Both the position numbers and the translations under genes were made by a program. From NCBI RefSeq assembly GCF_041260155.1, contig NC_091947.1, positions 32,497,528 through 32,561,527 on the forward strand: a DNA stretch of 64,000 bases, written 5' to 3'. Positions 1 through 24,372 of the stretch are shown in pieces; within the stretch, counting starts at the first letter, position 1; the number at the start of each line of letters is the position of its first letter. Under the pieces are notes generated by a model. The model was not told where the DNA came from and made no database searches. It saw only the letters and a list, made by a program, of their open reading frames with translations. Source of the DNA: Ptychodera flava (Eukaryota > Hemichordata > Enteropneusta > Ptychoderidae).

Positions 1-769
1 CACTGATGATGCGGAATTGCACAATACTGATGTCATCATACATTGTACGTTAAATTGTCAGTCACACTAATTTTTTTCTCAAACATTTATAAGTTGTTTC
101 TATCAAATTTAATGCACCATGACAGACCAAGGAAAAAAGGATGTAATCTTGAATCGCCTGTCATTTGAGCCCTGCAACATGTACATTAGAGAGAGACTAT
201 GAGCATACTTGAACCACCATTAGTCATGACCTTCCACATACTGCAAAATAAATAAACTGAAAATGTTGTCAATTATGTTTGAATGACCAAGTTCAATTAA
301 ATGTGACCATTCTTCTGCTGTAAGAGACTTGGAAATTTTTCCTTATTATGAACAACCAGAGAACGTGATGTACAATGAGTGGTTTTATGTACTATAACCT
401 TATCATCTCTATTATCTAATGTAAAGCCCGGCCTTTCAATGGCAGAAAACAAAGTTGAACCAAAATTTTCGTAAAGGGTTAATATTTACACTGTCATACA
501 TTGCATATTTAATACCACCATAGCATAGGTACATGTGTACACGTATGTGTGTAACACGTTTCCTTGATAACAGTATCGCTCAATATCAATGTATTGTTAT
601 ATTGATATTGATATCAATATCAATCTCTTTATTGTACCCATCTAATCATCCAGGTAAGTGTCCACATGTGCTACTTTTCTCAAGGTACTTCATGCATCAA
701 ACCTCTCTTATTTAATGACTTACTTTGAAAAAGCAATAAAGGCCTTCTACATGTTTTTCACTGTATTAT
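1..769. other. Upstream flank or intron of the SAMHD1 homologue, no exon recognised
   Basis: I looked for the exons that should precede the first visible SAMHD1 exon (HD-domain sequence around HNRFEHS and CHDLG) and found none here. The stretch is AT-rich. It contains a perfect 24-bp AT palindrome at 601-624 and otherwise nothing I can name. It is probably intron. Confidence 0.5.
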
Positions 770-1662
770 CAGTCCGGGTCAGCTCCAAAATTGGAGACGC
801 TATACCATAATATTTTCCCCCTCTCATTAGCCAATCAGCGGCCAGCGCGCCATCAGTAAAAATTGTATTTCCTGGCAACCTCCACATGCGTCCTTCGTTA
901 CGTATGCCACACTCCCGCGCCGTATTCTGTCATAATGTCGAACAGTTGTGTGGCCACTCTGTCAAAACACAATTTCAAAATCGCGTACCAGTTTTATTCT
1001 GGCTAAGACAACCAAACCCCATATATCGCTGTGATTCCTAGACTCTGGCTTGAAGTCCTGCGAAATATAAATCGTGTACCTACACAGATCGTTCAGAATA
1101 CCCCATTTGTATCGGAGATGGCAGCGATACAAATTCTACCGTATTGGGAACAGTTGTGTGGCCACTCTGTCAACACATTTTCAAAATCGCGTACCATTTT
1201 TAGTCTGCGTTTGACAACTACAAAACAGGTATCGTTTTAAAGCTCTGACATTGCTCTTCTTTCTTGCAAAATGTTATACACGTACCTACACAAATAACCT
1301 TTATAACAGTATTTCTAATAGAGATGACGAACATCCACAAAATGATTCTCGGTACTTGAGCGAAATCGATAAACTGGGGGTAGAAATGAATCGTCAATAT
1401 TTCGAATATTTGTTCACTAATCGGACTCCTTGTTGGACATGACCTTCTGCAGAACACGTGGATTATGTTGACTGTCGAAATTCGTCGAAATTCACAAGAC
1501 AGGGGCTTAATAAGCGGCCCAAAACTGCCGATCACACTTGGTGGGTAATTTGTGACCCAGCGTGACCTGTACTTTATTAATGATGTAATCTGGTCGATGA
1601 TTGGCTTAATGCCGGAATACATTATCATAATGAGTCTCCAATTTTGGAGCTGACCCGGACTG
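770..1662. mobile_element. 893-bp non-autonomous DNA transposon (MITE) with 29-bp inverted ends
   Basis: Perfect 29-bp terminal inverted repeats lie at 770-798 (starting CAGTCCGGGTCAGCTCC) and 1634-1662. Both sides are flanked by ATTAT (765-769 and 1663-1667), a likely 5-bp target duplication. The element is more CpG-rich than its surroundings. It has no plausible transposase, so it must be moved in trans. Inside it, about 75 bp is present twice in direct orientation (from about 941 and about 1147), sharing AACAGTTGTGTGGCCACTCT. It sits upstream of, or in an intron of, the SAMHD1 homologue. The superfamily is not assigned. Confidence 0.85.
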
Positions 1663-2653
1663 ATTATAGATGGTAGTCAGCAAGCATGGTTATTAATTAA
1701 AAACTTGACATGTATTTGGAAACACTCTGTACTTAATACATTTAGTTGATAGGAAAATACTTTAACACATGGGCACCAATGGTAACAGTTGAAGCTGTGT
1801 TCTGTATGAAAAAACAGCATCTGACACAAAAAAATGCCTAAAAATGTTTGTTTTCAGATAATTAAGGGTGTAATCCTAGAAGCTCAGAAATATATGTTGC
1901 AAAACTAAATGTTGTGTAAAAAATTAATGATTTCAGAAAACCTGACTTCTACCCTCTTGGAAAATTAATCGTGTATATTCAACCCATATCTGGCTCTTTC
2001 TATGTGGCATGAAGCAAATACAAGCCCATTCCAGGGTTGAATTCAATTTATAAATACGGTTGTTTCATGTAAAGAACACATAATCTTCTTTTGAATTGAT
2101 GTATATTCAGGAAGAGAACAGTTGCAAATAGCTTTCGCTTCCACGTTTTAAGTTTATTCAACCTACTTTTAGGATGTGGAAAACAACATTGGCTACATTG
2201 CCCAAAATCAGCAAGTTTGAACCCATGCACACACAACCCAACTAAATGTTATGAATATGAGAATTGTTTCCAAATATACTGACAGGTTGCAAAAAAGGTC
2301 AACAGTCAACATGTTGATGTAAAACCTGTTGGTGCAGTTGGATATACAATGGAGATAAACTAATTTCTGCAGAGTTTAAGCTGAAATGTACATTCCTGCT
2401 TTATTTTTCTGGTTTTCACAAGATAGTCATTACCAGTAAATTGATTTGTGAAGTGGAAACTTTTTGGGTCAAACTCTCCCCAAAACTAAAGAAAGTAAGT
2501 TTTTTATCCCGCATCCCCCGTTATTAAGATGTAGATGTAGTATTTCAGACCAATTCTATATCCTTCTTGTTCTCGTTTTTTTGCTGTTTTGAACATGCAT
2601 ACATTTTAAATCAATGAGATGGTTACTTTACTTTCTATCATCTGAAAATGCAG

Positions 2654-14588
<11,935 letters not shown>

Positions 14589-15000
14589 GATGAACTTTGT
14601 GATATACGTATGTGACAAGTTTCAGCGTTCATGCAGTTGCAATTAAAACAAACCTTGACAGTGGCATCGTATGGCAGACTGCAACTAAGCATACCACATG
14701 TGTATGTGTAGTGAAACTACCATAAATAAACACTGGATAGCTTACAAGCAACCGATGCAAAAGCTCCACATTTATCATCAATTTGTTGTTGTGAATTTGA
14801 TTTAGAGCAATGGCACTCAACTATTTCATGTCATGATGAACTTTCTTGATTGGACAGTTTTCAGCATTCATACCATCGCAACCAAAGAAAACAGTTACAA
14901 TGGCATCGTGTGACAGCCTACAACTAACCATTCACTAGATGTAGTGAAAGTACGTCAAACACTTGATAGATTACAAGCAACCAATGCCAAAGCTCAGCGC
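14589..15000 (+). repeat. SAMHD1 3' flank/UTR with a 239-bp-spaced direct duplication
   Basis: About 140 bp around 14625-14770 recurs at about 14866-15000. It shares TGGCATCGTATGGCAGACTG-like sequence, ACTAAGCAT/ACTAACCAT, TGTAGTGAAA and TTACAAGCAACCGATGC-like sequence, with an offset of 239 bp. It follows the stop codon directly, so it is probably in the 3' UTR or just beyond. The copies differ at roughly one base in six to eight, so this is an old duplication. Confidence 0.65.
14725..14730 (+). terminator. Candidate poly(A) signal AATAAA for the SAMHD1 homologue
   Basis: First AATAAA after the stop codon, 137 bp downstream. Further AATAAA copies occur near 15780. Which one is used cannot be told from sequence alone. 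Confidence 0.4.
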
Positions 15001-18000
15001 TTCTCATTCATATATGGGCATGTATTCCATAAGTATTTTAGGACAGAAGTGAACGTAAAATTTCAGAGGACAAGTGTTTCTAAGCAGAGTCACATTAACT
15101 TTTCTCCATTGATACTATTTTATTCCAGTGTGCTTTTCAAGGAAACTAATACATTCTTTAGACTCTATTCCTACATTAATTAACTTCAAAATTTTGTTTT
15201 TAGAAAATTTACACTGTGATCATGAGCAAATTTGCAATCAACTATAAATTTTTTTTATGTCATGATAAAATTCAAAATACGTGTCAATATAAAATGCCAT
15301 CAATAATTGTAACTGACAGTTCATAATCATTCAGGTTCTTTTCCTTTACCATTTTAATCAATTTTCCTGGAAGTAAGGAGATCAAGTACTTTGTTTTTGA
15401 TGGCAGTAACTTTCTATCCTAGCAGTATCTTCTGAATTTTTTTCATTTTGAAAACAGGTGATAGCACAATTCTTTCAGCATAGATCTTGAATAATAACCA
15501 AGATAGCCATTCCTTTGAGTATTATCAAGAATGTTGGTGGCTCTTCCATGGATAATTTGTGGCAATAATGTAAGTGTTAATTGTCAAACTTAATAAACTG
15601 GATGTTCCTACATTGACATGAACATTTTGTAAATGAATAACAGGCAATCACCTGAATCATTAATTTTTCCAGTGATTAAAAAAAACTTATCTTGTCCGTT
15701 TTCAGTTTGATTTCAAGTGCAATACTCATTTATGAGAAAATTATTGTTACTTTGCTATCTTTTTATCACTGTGTGTGCAATAAAATAAAAGATACAATCA
15801 TATATATTATACAGCAGGAAATCTGTACCCCAACAGTGGTACCATTACATTTTAGAATTTCTGATCTATTGATGATTTAGTGCTGTCTGCCTCGGTATTG
15901 GCAGTGGTATATGAGGTATTTCAAGAACTCATCTGTACTGATGAATTTTAACGATGAAATTAGCTTGTTTTCTTTAAGTTATTGTGCATGTGTTTTATTT
16001 TAGTTTCATTTATTTACATTAAATGAATAAGATATATTCTTAAACAGAACGGGGTTTATTCAACTTTGATGTGAAATGTTAATTTATCAGGAACGTATGT
16101 GAATTTTTAATCCTTACAAATGAAATTGTGTTTTCATTAAAATTAGAACTAGATAACTTGTGTTGTCTATAATTTATTTGCATAAACCAAATATATATAA
16201 GAACAATGTTCTTAAAATCCAAACGGGTACAGGTCTCATCAATATGGTTGGAAATTGCTTTTCTGAGATTAAAAAATTGATCAGCTGCATGGGTACAGCC
16301 CTTCACTCACCCAGCAAATCAGGGATGTAACAGATACTTTGATTAGCCAGTCTCCAAATTGCAAAAGGTCAAACAATGAGCCTCTTTAGATCTCAAGGCC
16401 CCGCGTGTTATGATATTTAAAGCCCCAGTTATCTGCAGTTTTTTCACATTATTTTTGTGATTGTATTTTCAAAGTAATAATATTGTCATATTCATGAAAA
16501 GATGTGTGACTACTAAGTATTACACTATATTAAGTGCCAGTAGCTGTAATATTTGATGATTTTTCTCTATAATTTTTGTTTCTAATGTCAACTGTAATTT
16601 CTCGTTCTACTCCCAAATCCCTAAAGCATTTTGAGATATGCAGTGTTCAGCTTGTTAACTCAGTCTGTACATGTATAGACTGCATTGTTATTGTTCACAT
16701 TAATGTTGTTTCAGTTGGCGTTGGCGGAGAAGGACTGAATATTTTAGTCTTCTCCACACACTAAGTATGAGGGACTGAGAGTTTGTCCATCACATGGTCA
16801 GCACAATGTTTGCAAATTGAATCAACGACTTGCAAAGCGATAAGGAATTGAAATAAGAGCAAGGATCAAGGTAAATTCATGCTCCATGCGAAATAGCGTC
16901 AACTGCCAACGATGAATACAATAGCAGGGGTACTTAAATCGCAGGAGTCTCGCATCTACTGTCAATAGCGCTAACAACACCAGTCTTGAAACGGCCTGTT
17001 TTTGGTACCTATCTGATTGCATTACAACAGACCGTTAACGTCTGACATTAATATCCCTGACCACTGAGGTAGAAGTGAGATGGATTCTCGCTTCTATCTC
17101 CATGCCCTGGGATAACCATGTGACTGCAAGTACCAGGAACGTTGTAACATTTCATTACTCATAGTATTCCCGATGAACAATATTTAAATATAAAAAGGTT
17201 TCAGCACCTTTTTACGATAAAAGACAACATGTTATCGATTTTAAAGACACGAATGCCACCATCTCCATTTCAAAGTCTTTGCTACTTCTAGGCAACATTA
17301 AAGACCCCGAAAATTACTAACAAAAACAAAAATCCTGAAATCGCTCAGAGAAAATGAAACTGCGAAAATGAAAACGAAAACGTATCAACCGCAAATAATC
17401 TGCCCAAGGTTGAGCGCATAATAAGAAATTTACAATAAAAGCTAAGTATCAACAAATTCTGTTTGCTGGAGGAGTTTAGACAGAATGGTATGGGCGAAGG
17501 TTAGAAGACGTGACAGAGGCGAGATCCTAGACTATAGTTTACCTGGTACCCAATTTGTCAATACAGCACGTGTTAATTATTTGTAACGGAATCTATTCTG
17601 GAATTGTATTCAATTTTCAACGATAACATCATATATGCTACGCTATGCAGCGCATTAACAAGGTTAATACTTCCTATTTCAATACACATTCTGGGAAAGA
17701 AGAAAGTGTGACTTCATAAAATATTGAAATATTATCAAACAAAAGTTACCACAATTGCCCTTCAACATTCATATACACAAAGATTGTGCTTCCTCTCATA
17801 GTCACCATTTTCATTCCATGTTAAGTTTTAACCATTTTGTGTTTGCAATCACGATTAAAATGAAGTTGACATTTCTCTAAGGTTCAATTGATTAAAATAA
17901 TTTTGACAGATATCTCTCTGAGGTTCACCTGGTAGCTAACCCTCGATGGTAAAGCACTCAAACAAAAAGTTGTCTATAACATTTAGGTGGCTGATGAGAT

Positions 18001-18297
18001 TGCGCCGGTTAAAAGTGATCGCGATTTTGCGACATCGGAAAGAGATTTCAGATTTGGGTAGTCGATCGATTGCAGTGGTTTCGGCAGCGAGTTTTATGTC
18101 AGGAGCGACAACTTTTCTCTTGATTTTAGAAAGCAGTTTCAAATTTGATACTTGTGATACTTTTTTCGATTGTTACTGTAAAGAGAAGCATTCTTAGGTA
18201 GTGGGGAGACGATAGCTGACTGTAATAATGGAAGGGAGACTCCTCTGGCTGTACTGAGAAACAGTCACAGTGGTATCGGTAGAGTAACCGTGCAGTA
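15001..18297. other. Intergenic DNA, nothing recognised
   Basis: AT-rich with only short ORFs. Opposed ORFs of about 70-80 codons on both strands at 17936-18197 do not resemble a known family. Near 16725-16760 there is a small inverted repeat (GGAGAAGGACT / AGTCTTCTCC). Confidence 0.5.
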
Positions 18298-18460
18298 ATG
18301 TGCATAAGTACATATCAACAAGGCTATTGGAAGGGGGTTTCAAAACAATTTGTTCACTGGATGATGAGAGATTTTAGTCCTTTGGCACTGGTCACCTTGA
18401 AATATCAAAGTTTGAGTCTGAGGACTTGTCAAGACATTTATTTTCTTGCACTAAACAAAC

Positions 18461-18679
18461 ATGGAAGGAGTACAAGCAAGATTACTGTTGCCAGTTTCAC
18501 TTGTTGCCATTGTTACGCTCATTTTAACACTTGTGTTGTTTTTCACACCTCATACGCCCTTTTTGTTACCCGAGTCTAATATTTTCACACTGAATAATTT
18601 TCTGGGTACTTTGATTTGGTCACGGTCCCACGACAAGGTCTTTGCTTCCACTACAGTATCTGATGAAGGAGAAATCTAA
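18461..18679 (+). CDS. Small ORF with an N-terminal membrane-anchor-like segment, unrecognised
   Basis: A 72-codon ORF starting MEGVQARLLLPVSLVAI. A hydrophobic stretch of about 22 residues (roughly 8-29) follows a short charged N-terminus, and then comes a polar part ending VSDEGEI. This is the layout of a type II membrane protein start, as in Golgi transferases, or of an uncleaved signal. The start sits in a reasonable context (AACAAACATGG). I see no downstream exon that extends it and no homology. It may be chance, a lone first exon or a relic. Confidence 0.2.
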   Translation: MEGVQARLLLPVSLVAIVTLILTLVLFFTPHTPFLLPESNIFTLNNFLGTLIWSRSHDKVFASTTVSDEGEI

Positions 18680-19033
18680 TCTTCAAAAACTCGTACTATA
18701 TACCACTGAGTGGATTTCTGTAAACATATCCCTACAATGTTTACCATCAAAGATCAAATCGGTACTCTCTGACAGGATCTACTCTGATGGTTTTCAAGGC
18801 CTCTGATATATTAACGAAAGCAATAACACACTATGATCATGGAGGTACAAGCTTGTACCTTCATATTACGATTCAAAAGAACTGCTCTAAATCTGACTGA
18901 GATGTAATAAAGAAACTGCAATAAACTCTCCACACTTAGTGCTACCATGCAGTTGAAAAAAAAAGAATACTAGTAGTTGGATCAAAAGTGAGAATTAATT
19001 TGTCAAGATTGATGAAATTGTGAACCACCGAGG

Positions 19034-19250
19034 GTGGAGGTGGGCAAAATGACTTGGCGCAGTGGTAGAGTTCAGGTCTCACAAACGATAGACTTCAAGT
19101 TCACACAGTTCAAGACCCGGACAGGGCACTGCACACTTGAAACGCCTCTCCGGTTCATGCAAGATACCGTCAACAGAGGATGGCGCGGCGAGAAGCGCCG
19201 ACTTCGAGCCTGTGAGGCAAGTAAAAAAATATTCATTCATTTTTACTAAA
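19034..19250 (+). mobile_element. Candidate tRNA-derived SINE
   Basis: TGGCGCAGTGGTAGAG near 19053 matches a tRNA A-box with its usual context. CAGTTCAAGACCCGG near 19106 fits a B-box about 50 bp later. The rest is non-tRNA body ending near a T/A-rich stretch. It is not a functional tRNA: no acceptor stem closes. No second copy was seen in the window. Confidence 0.5.
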
Positions 19251-20726
19251 TAATGGAGATGGCAGTTTTATTTCCATTGTCGGTAGGTGTGCATTTTGTC
19301 TTTGAAAAAATTACTTCATTAAAACTGCCATTTTTGTTCTTTGAAGGCGATAAGAGCTACATACATTTTACTCTGCTTTCATGACGTAAACGGTAGTTAT
19401 CATTATTACTTTGGAAAATGTAATCGGAAAATGTGTGTAAAGATGATTCGCCATAAAGACTTGAAAACTTTTTCCATGTGGGATATCGCTATATTGATAA
19501 TAAAAAGAAAGAAAGTACTCCGCACTAAAATTATGTCAACAAAGACAATTTTTCAACAGAAGCTACATTTGTAAATATGGTCCCAAAGTATGTCAATGTG
19601 ACTTCAACAGGAATGCATGTGCATTTTAATGAACCTTTTTATTATACTAAAACGAAATATGTTGAGAACTGGAAAGAAACAAGTTTGATAATGCACGACA
19701 TAAAGGCAATAGTTCAACTTCAAAAAAGTTTCTGCAGTTCAGGCATGCTATAAAACGGAGAGTGTGCCACAATTACATCATATACCATTATCAGTTCGTA
19801 TAAAAACTTAGATGAATTCCAACCTGTCAGCTTGGCCTGTTATTATGTTGTGTTCTAATATTGGTAGAACAATAGAAACAAACAGAAGAGGAAAGGCAGA
19901 AACATAAAAATAAGAATAAAATTATGCTTTATAAAACTCGGGACTCTAAAATTCGAAGACCAAACTACACTGGCACAGAGCGTCTCTCATCTCGAAAGCC
20001 CGGATCTGAGAAATCGCCCTTTACTGAAACCTCTCCATGCAGTCCCCGCAGTGGATGATTACTTGAGTAAACATCTTTGAGTAAGAAAATTTCCATGAAC
20101 TAATTATAATCTAAATATAAAATCATGAAAATAATACCTAACGTTGCAGCTCAAGTGCCTTTAATATTTAAAGCAAAACTATTTACTTTTTGTCGATTCA
20201 TTTCTTCTTTTAACCTTTTAAAGACTTTCATAGAGTAACACAAATTTGAGATCTTGAATAGTTCAGCTTACCCGAGGCACATTCTGGCCTCGCAGTGTGA
20301 GGGCGCTCGACGGGTACACCAATAACACTGTGGGACAGGTTGTTGTTGCGGAGATAGTTTATCTCACACAAGGATTTATTCACTATGGTCATAGGCACCA
20401 GCAAAAATATCAATTAAAACAACAAGATCTCAATTACATATATCGATGTGAATACAGTCCATATTTGCAGCAAATACACTAAGACGCTAATTACGTTATA
20501 AGGATGTTTACGAAATCTGGAAGAAAACAAGAATACATTTGAATTATATTAAGAATCATGAAGGCAGTCAACACATAATGAAGGAATATGAGAATGGGTT
20601 TATAACGTGTCAAAGTGACGTTTGAATGTTAATTGTGAGATGTAAATTTTAGATCAAGCCCTGTATTAATAATATTTACGGGTATTATCTTTAACTCATG
20701 TCAACTGTATGATCAAAACCACGCCT

Positions 20727-21509
20727 TTAAGGTAAAGGGCGACGAATTCGGACGCGCACACGCTTTAGAACATTTCTGCGCAGACTTAGCTCTAGCCTGT
20801 CGCAAATGGGTTACTTTGTAGCGCATGTATTTAACATCACCTGTCATTGTTGAAATTGCGCTTTTACCTAATTTTTTGACCCAGTCTCTTAAAAATACAT
20901 GTGACCTATAACCTTGTCATATTTTGACCCCCTAGGAAGCTTGTTTTTATTCAATATGAGCTAAAAATTAACATTTCTCTCCCATTTACATGGCGCATAT
21001 TACCCATTCACCTGGAGATATTGTAAAAAGTAGCGTGGTGACACCCTTTTATTAAAAGTGTAAACTTAATGGTATTATGTCAGGATTTTATTCTCCAAGT
21101 TTGGTCAAAATGACACCATTCAAAGCGACAGGAAGAAAGTTCGAAAATTATGTAGTGATAAAATTTTATATATCGTCATTTTGTAATCGATACTTATGTA
21201 AAAATTTCTTTACAAACATCATGAAAACTGTACATTCGATAGATATGGACCTTAAGTCTTGGTATTTATTAAAATTAACTCATTTGCTAAGCTTTTTATA
21301 ATTGCTTTCTTTAGTTTAAGTGAATTATATCATTTTTATTTATTTCTAACGACGCCATTTTAACGTCCGTTTCCATGGAAACGAGCGTTGTGACCCCCAT
21401 TTTTTATTTTATTTTTGCACTTGCACAACTTCCAAGAATATTTGTGCAAAGTTTCAAGAAAATGACACCACAACTTAATTTTGACGTAATTCGTAGTACT
21501 TCACCTTAA
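20727..21509. mobile_element. TTAA-flanked non-autonomous DNA element
   Basis: Both ends abut TTAA (20727-20730 and 21506-21509). The inverted ends read GGTAAAGGGCGACGAATTCG at the left and, reverse-complemented from the right, GGTGAAGTACTACGAATTAC. A TTAA target is the hallmark of piggyBac-type transposition, though some other superfamilies also use it. No transposase ORF is present. Confidence 0.7.
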
Positions 21510-24221
21510 GGGTACGTTTAATATCCCATTCTAAAACAATACGAGAGGAGGAATACAGCAGACAGACAAAAGTACAGAGCGACCAGTGAGTAGTCCTAGA
21601 CATTTACACAATGGGAGAAGTATATCTTGGGCGATGGCACCTGTCAAGCTTGTCTACCAAGAAATAAAGTCTGTAGTACCAAAGAACTCTTGACGTCTCG
21701 TGTAGTCAATACTTTGAAGATCCACAGTACCTCTCAGCAGGCCAAGACGAGTTAAACCAACAAGCGAATAGTAAAAGAATACCAACATGTTCTCAGCCTA
21801 CTGGGTTCAAAGTCCCCAATTTCATTATATCAGCTCACCATAGATATTTGTGGGCAAGGTTTTTTGTTGAATTCGAACTGACCGTGCGCGACATTTGCAA
21901 ACAGTACTACAGTCAACTATGAGTATGACTTCCTCCAAAATGATCCACTACAGGCACAGTTCAATGTCACAGCTATTCTTCTGCTACTTGAGTCCACACA
22001 AGCTGCAGACCTTAACAGTATTGTGAAAAATTGAGAGTCCGAAAACCTGTCATTTTACCCTACACATGTTGAAATTTACCTAGAATCCAGTTCTGCTGTT
22101 ATCTTTGAAAAACCGCTCTTCACTCTCAGAAAGACTTTAAATCTATTTCTCCAACAAAATTTACTGTCACATCTATGGTTTTCTGGTAAACGTCACTTCA
22201 TGTATTAAATAGATTGTAGGCTCACTGCTATGAAAATTGGTGGAAATACTCGCTCGGCATACTAATATATTCTGCTCAAATTTCTACCTTTTGCTAAGTT
22301 AACTGATATCGATAACTCTCTAGAATCTAGAATCTATGTTCACAGAATGACAACAACATGCTCACTTTTACTGCATCATTACTTCAAAATTATGCAAGAT
22401 CAGTGGTATTCTGTGGTACACTATCTTTAATAACATACTGGTCAGCGTGTGGAACAACTTTCCTGGCTGTCTTTTTTATCGAGGGAAAGTTCATCATCGG
22501 TTGTAAAGTCAAAGGGCAACATAGCAATTCACCGACTCGGTCTTAAATTGAAGTCCAGGGTTGTTTGTCGCTGCGATAATAAAGTCACTATTGTCTTCAT
22601 CACATCACACCGTCTGGAAAGAGCATCATTCTGTATTTACATACTTTATGATTTTCCCCGGGCGGTAATGAATTTCACAGTCATACTCCTGCAAGGTCAA
22701 CGACCAGGGGGCGAGTCGACCTGTAGACACTCTATTGGTCATTGAATATTTCAGCGGGTTGTGATCCGTAATAATAGTGAAGTGTCTAACACAAAGGTAT
22801 GATTGAAAATGGTTAATCCTTCAAATTATGGCTAGAGCTGCTTTCGCTGTTTTTTCATATCATCAACACATACGTTAGCGTTGCATGAGTCTTTTCTCAT
22901 GAGAAAAATATAGACGTTGGACGACCAAGGTCACTCGATATTAGAAATGCATTAGAAGAAATACCAGGGTTACACTGAGACTTAACAGGAATACCAGTTT
23001 GGCAGTTGATTGTAGAGAATCAACGATTCTGTCAGAGATTATAGAGGACAAATGTGATGCAAACTTACTTTGAGTTATGGTAGACAAAAGCTTCTGTATC
23101 AATATTCAATACCACTGAGATAACCGTGCACAGTGTCAAAATAACATATTATAGATGTGTAATTTACATTAGACCAATCATGGTCCCTCTATAGATGTAC
23201 CGTGGACCAATCATTGTGCAAAAGTTAGAGCTGATCAAGATTCACGTCATACAGAATGAAAACTGCTCTGAATTCAGATGCTGTTGATGAATATTAATTT
23301 CTTGAATACAAGTATGTGCATTGTCAAAGGAATGAAATTCATATCTAGCCAGTGAGTTTTGAAACTGCGCCGCCGCGCCATTCTTCGCCATCGTGCGCAA
23401 ATGCATTTTGGACCTTGACCAGCGTGACGCTAGGAAAAAACAAACAATAATTTTATTTATAACAAACCCATTTATTTATATCTGAAAATGCTATAACTAG
23501 TTATCGTCCACATTGGAAATTTCATGAACTCACGTTTACAATGTAATTTATTAATAATCCCTGGAAGGTCTAGACATGACCCGAATTGACCTCTACGTGA
23601 TCTTTCATGATACGGTCGTCACAACATTGATCAATAAAGTGTGATTTTCCATTCTGTCTTTTTAAGTGCGAACTGTAGACAGCTGAAATCATAAACTGGT
23701 GGTATAAAGATTTATCCAGCGGGGCTGTGCTGATAAAACTTCAAAATCCCATAATCAACATTGTTAAGGTTCCAAGACAAGAAATTGACGTTTTTAATCT
23801 GACAATTCTCTGGTGGTTAATAAGCTCAGAACCCCTGTAAATTATACATTTCCTGAAAGCCCAGATACAGGGGCACATTTTGGTAACCACAGTGTCACCA
23901 TCATTTACATAACTATCACGTGACAGGTAATTTGCATAGCCTTTCAAAAATCGGTTTTCCCTATGTTTTGTCTCAATACTTCAAAATATATGACTCAAAC
24001 TTGCTGGAATGAAAGCTGTCAGAACATTCTTCCAAAGCGTATCTCAGATTTTTTATATCTTGCTTCGTTTTTTTGAGCACAATTTTAAATAAATTAACTA
24101 GGGTTAAATTCACCGCTCTGGAAGTTTTTACTGGCATAAAAATTGTTTAAGAAGGTTTAAAAAAATGCTTGTCATACATTATCATCAATAGTGTTTACAT
24201 ATACAGGTATTGTCGACATAC
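21510..24221. other. Intergenic DNA, nothing recognised
   Basis: No exon-like or repeat structure that I can support. ORFs around 22358-22745 are short, without family resemblance or splice context. Confidence 0.5.
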
Positions 24222-24372
24222 TGAATATTATAGGGTCATTCACAAAATACGGCCCTGTATGGACGAGGGCTCAGTGAGTGACGTATTGGACGAGCCGAAG
24301 GCGAGTCCAATACGTCACTCACTGAGCCCTCGTCCATGCAGGGCCGTATTTTGTGTATAACCCTATTATTAT
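24222..24372. repeat. Long hairpin with GAGCCGAAGGCGA loop
   Basis: Arms of about 68 bp pair almost perfectly. The inner 50 bp contain CACAAAATACGGCCCTGTAT and GGCTCAGTGAGTGACGTATT. The outer part, with TATAGGGTCATT / AACCCTATTATTAT, is looser. The 13-nt loop is the exact reverse complement of that in the hairpin at 11584-11747, although the arms are unrelated. Confidence 0.9.

Noticed and set aside
1-2653. Missing 5' exons of SAMHD1 inside the window
   Set aside because: No sequence encoding the expected HNRFEHS or CHDLG region was found, so these exons are placed outside the window.
19034-19110. A functional tRNA gene
   Set aside because: A- and B-box-like motifs are present but no acceptor stem or full cloverleaf closes; SINE origin fits better.
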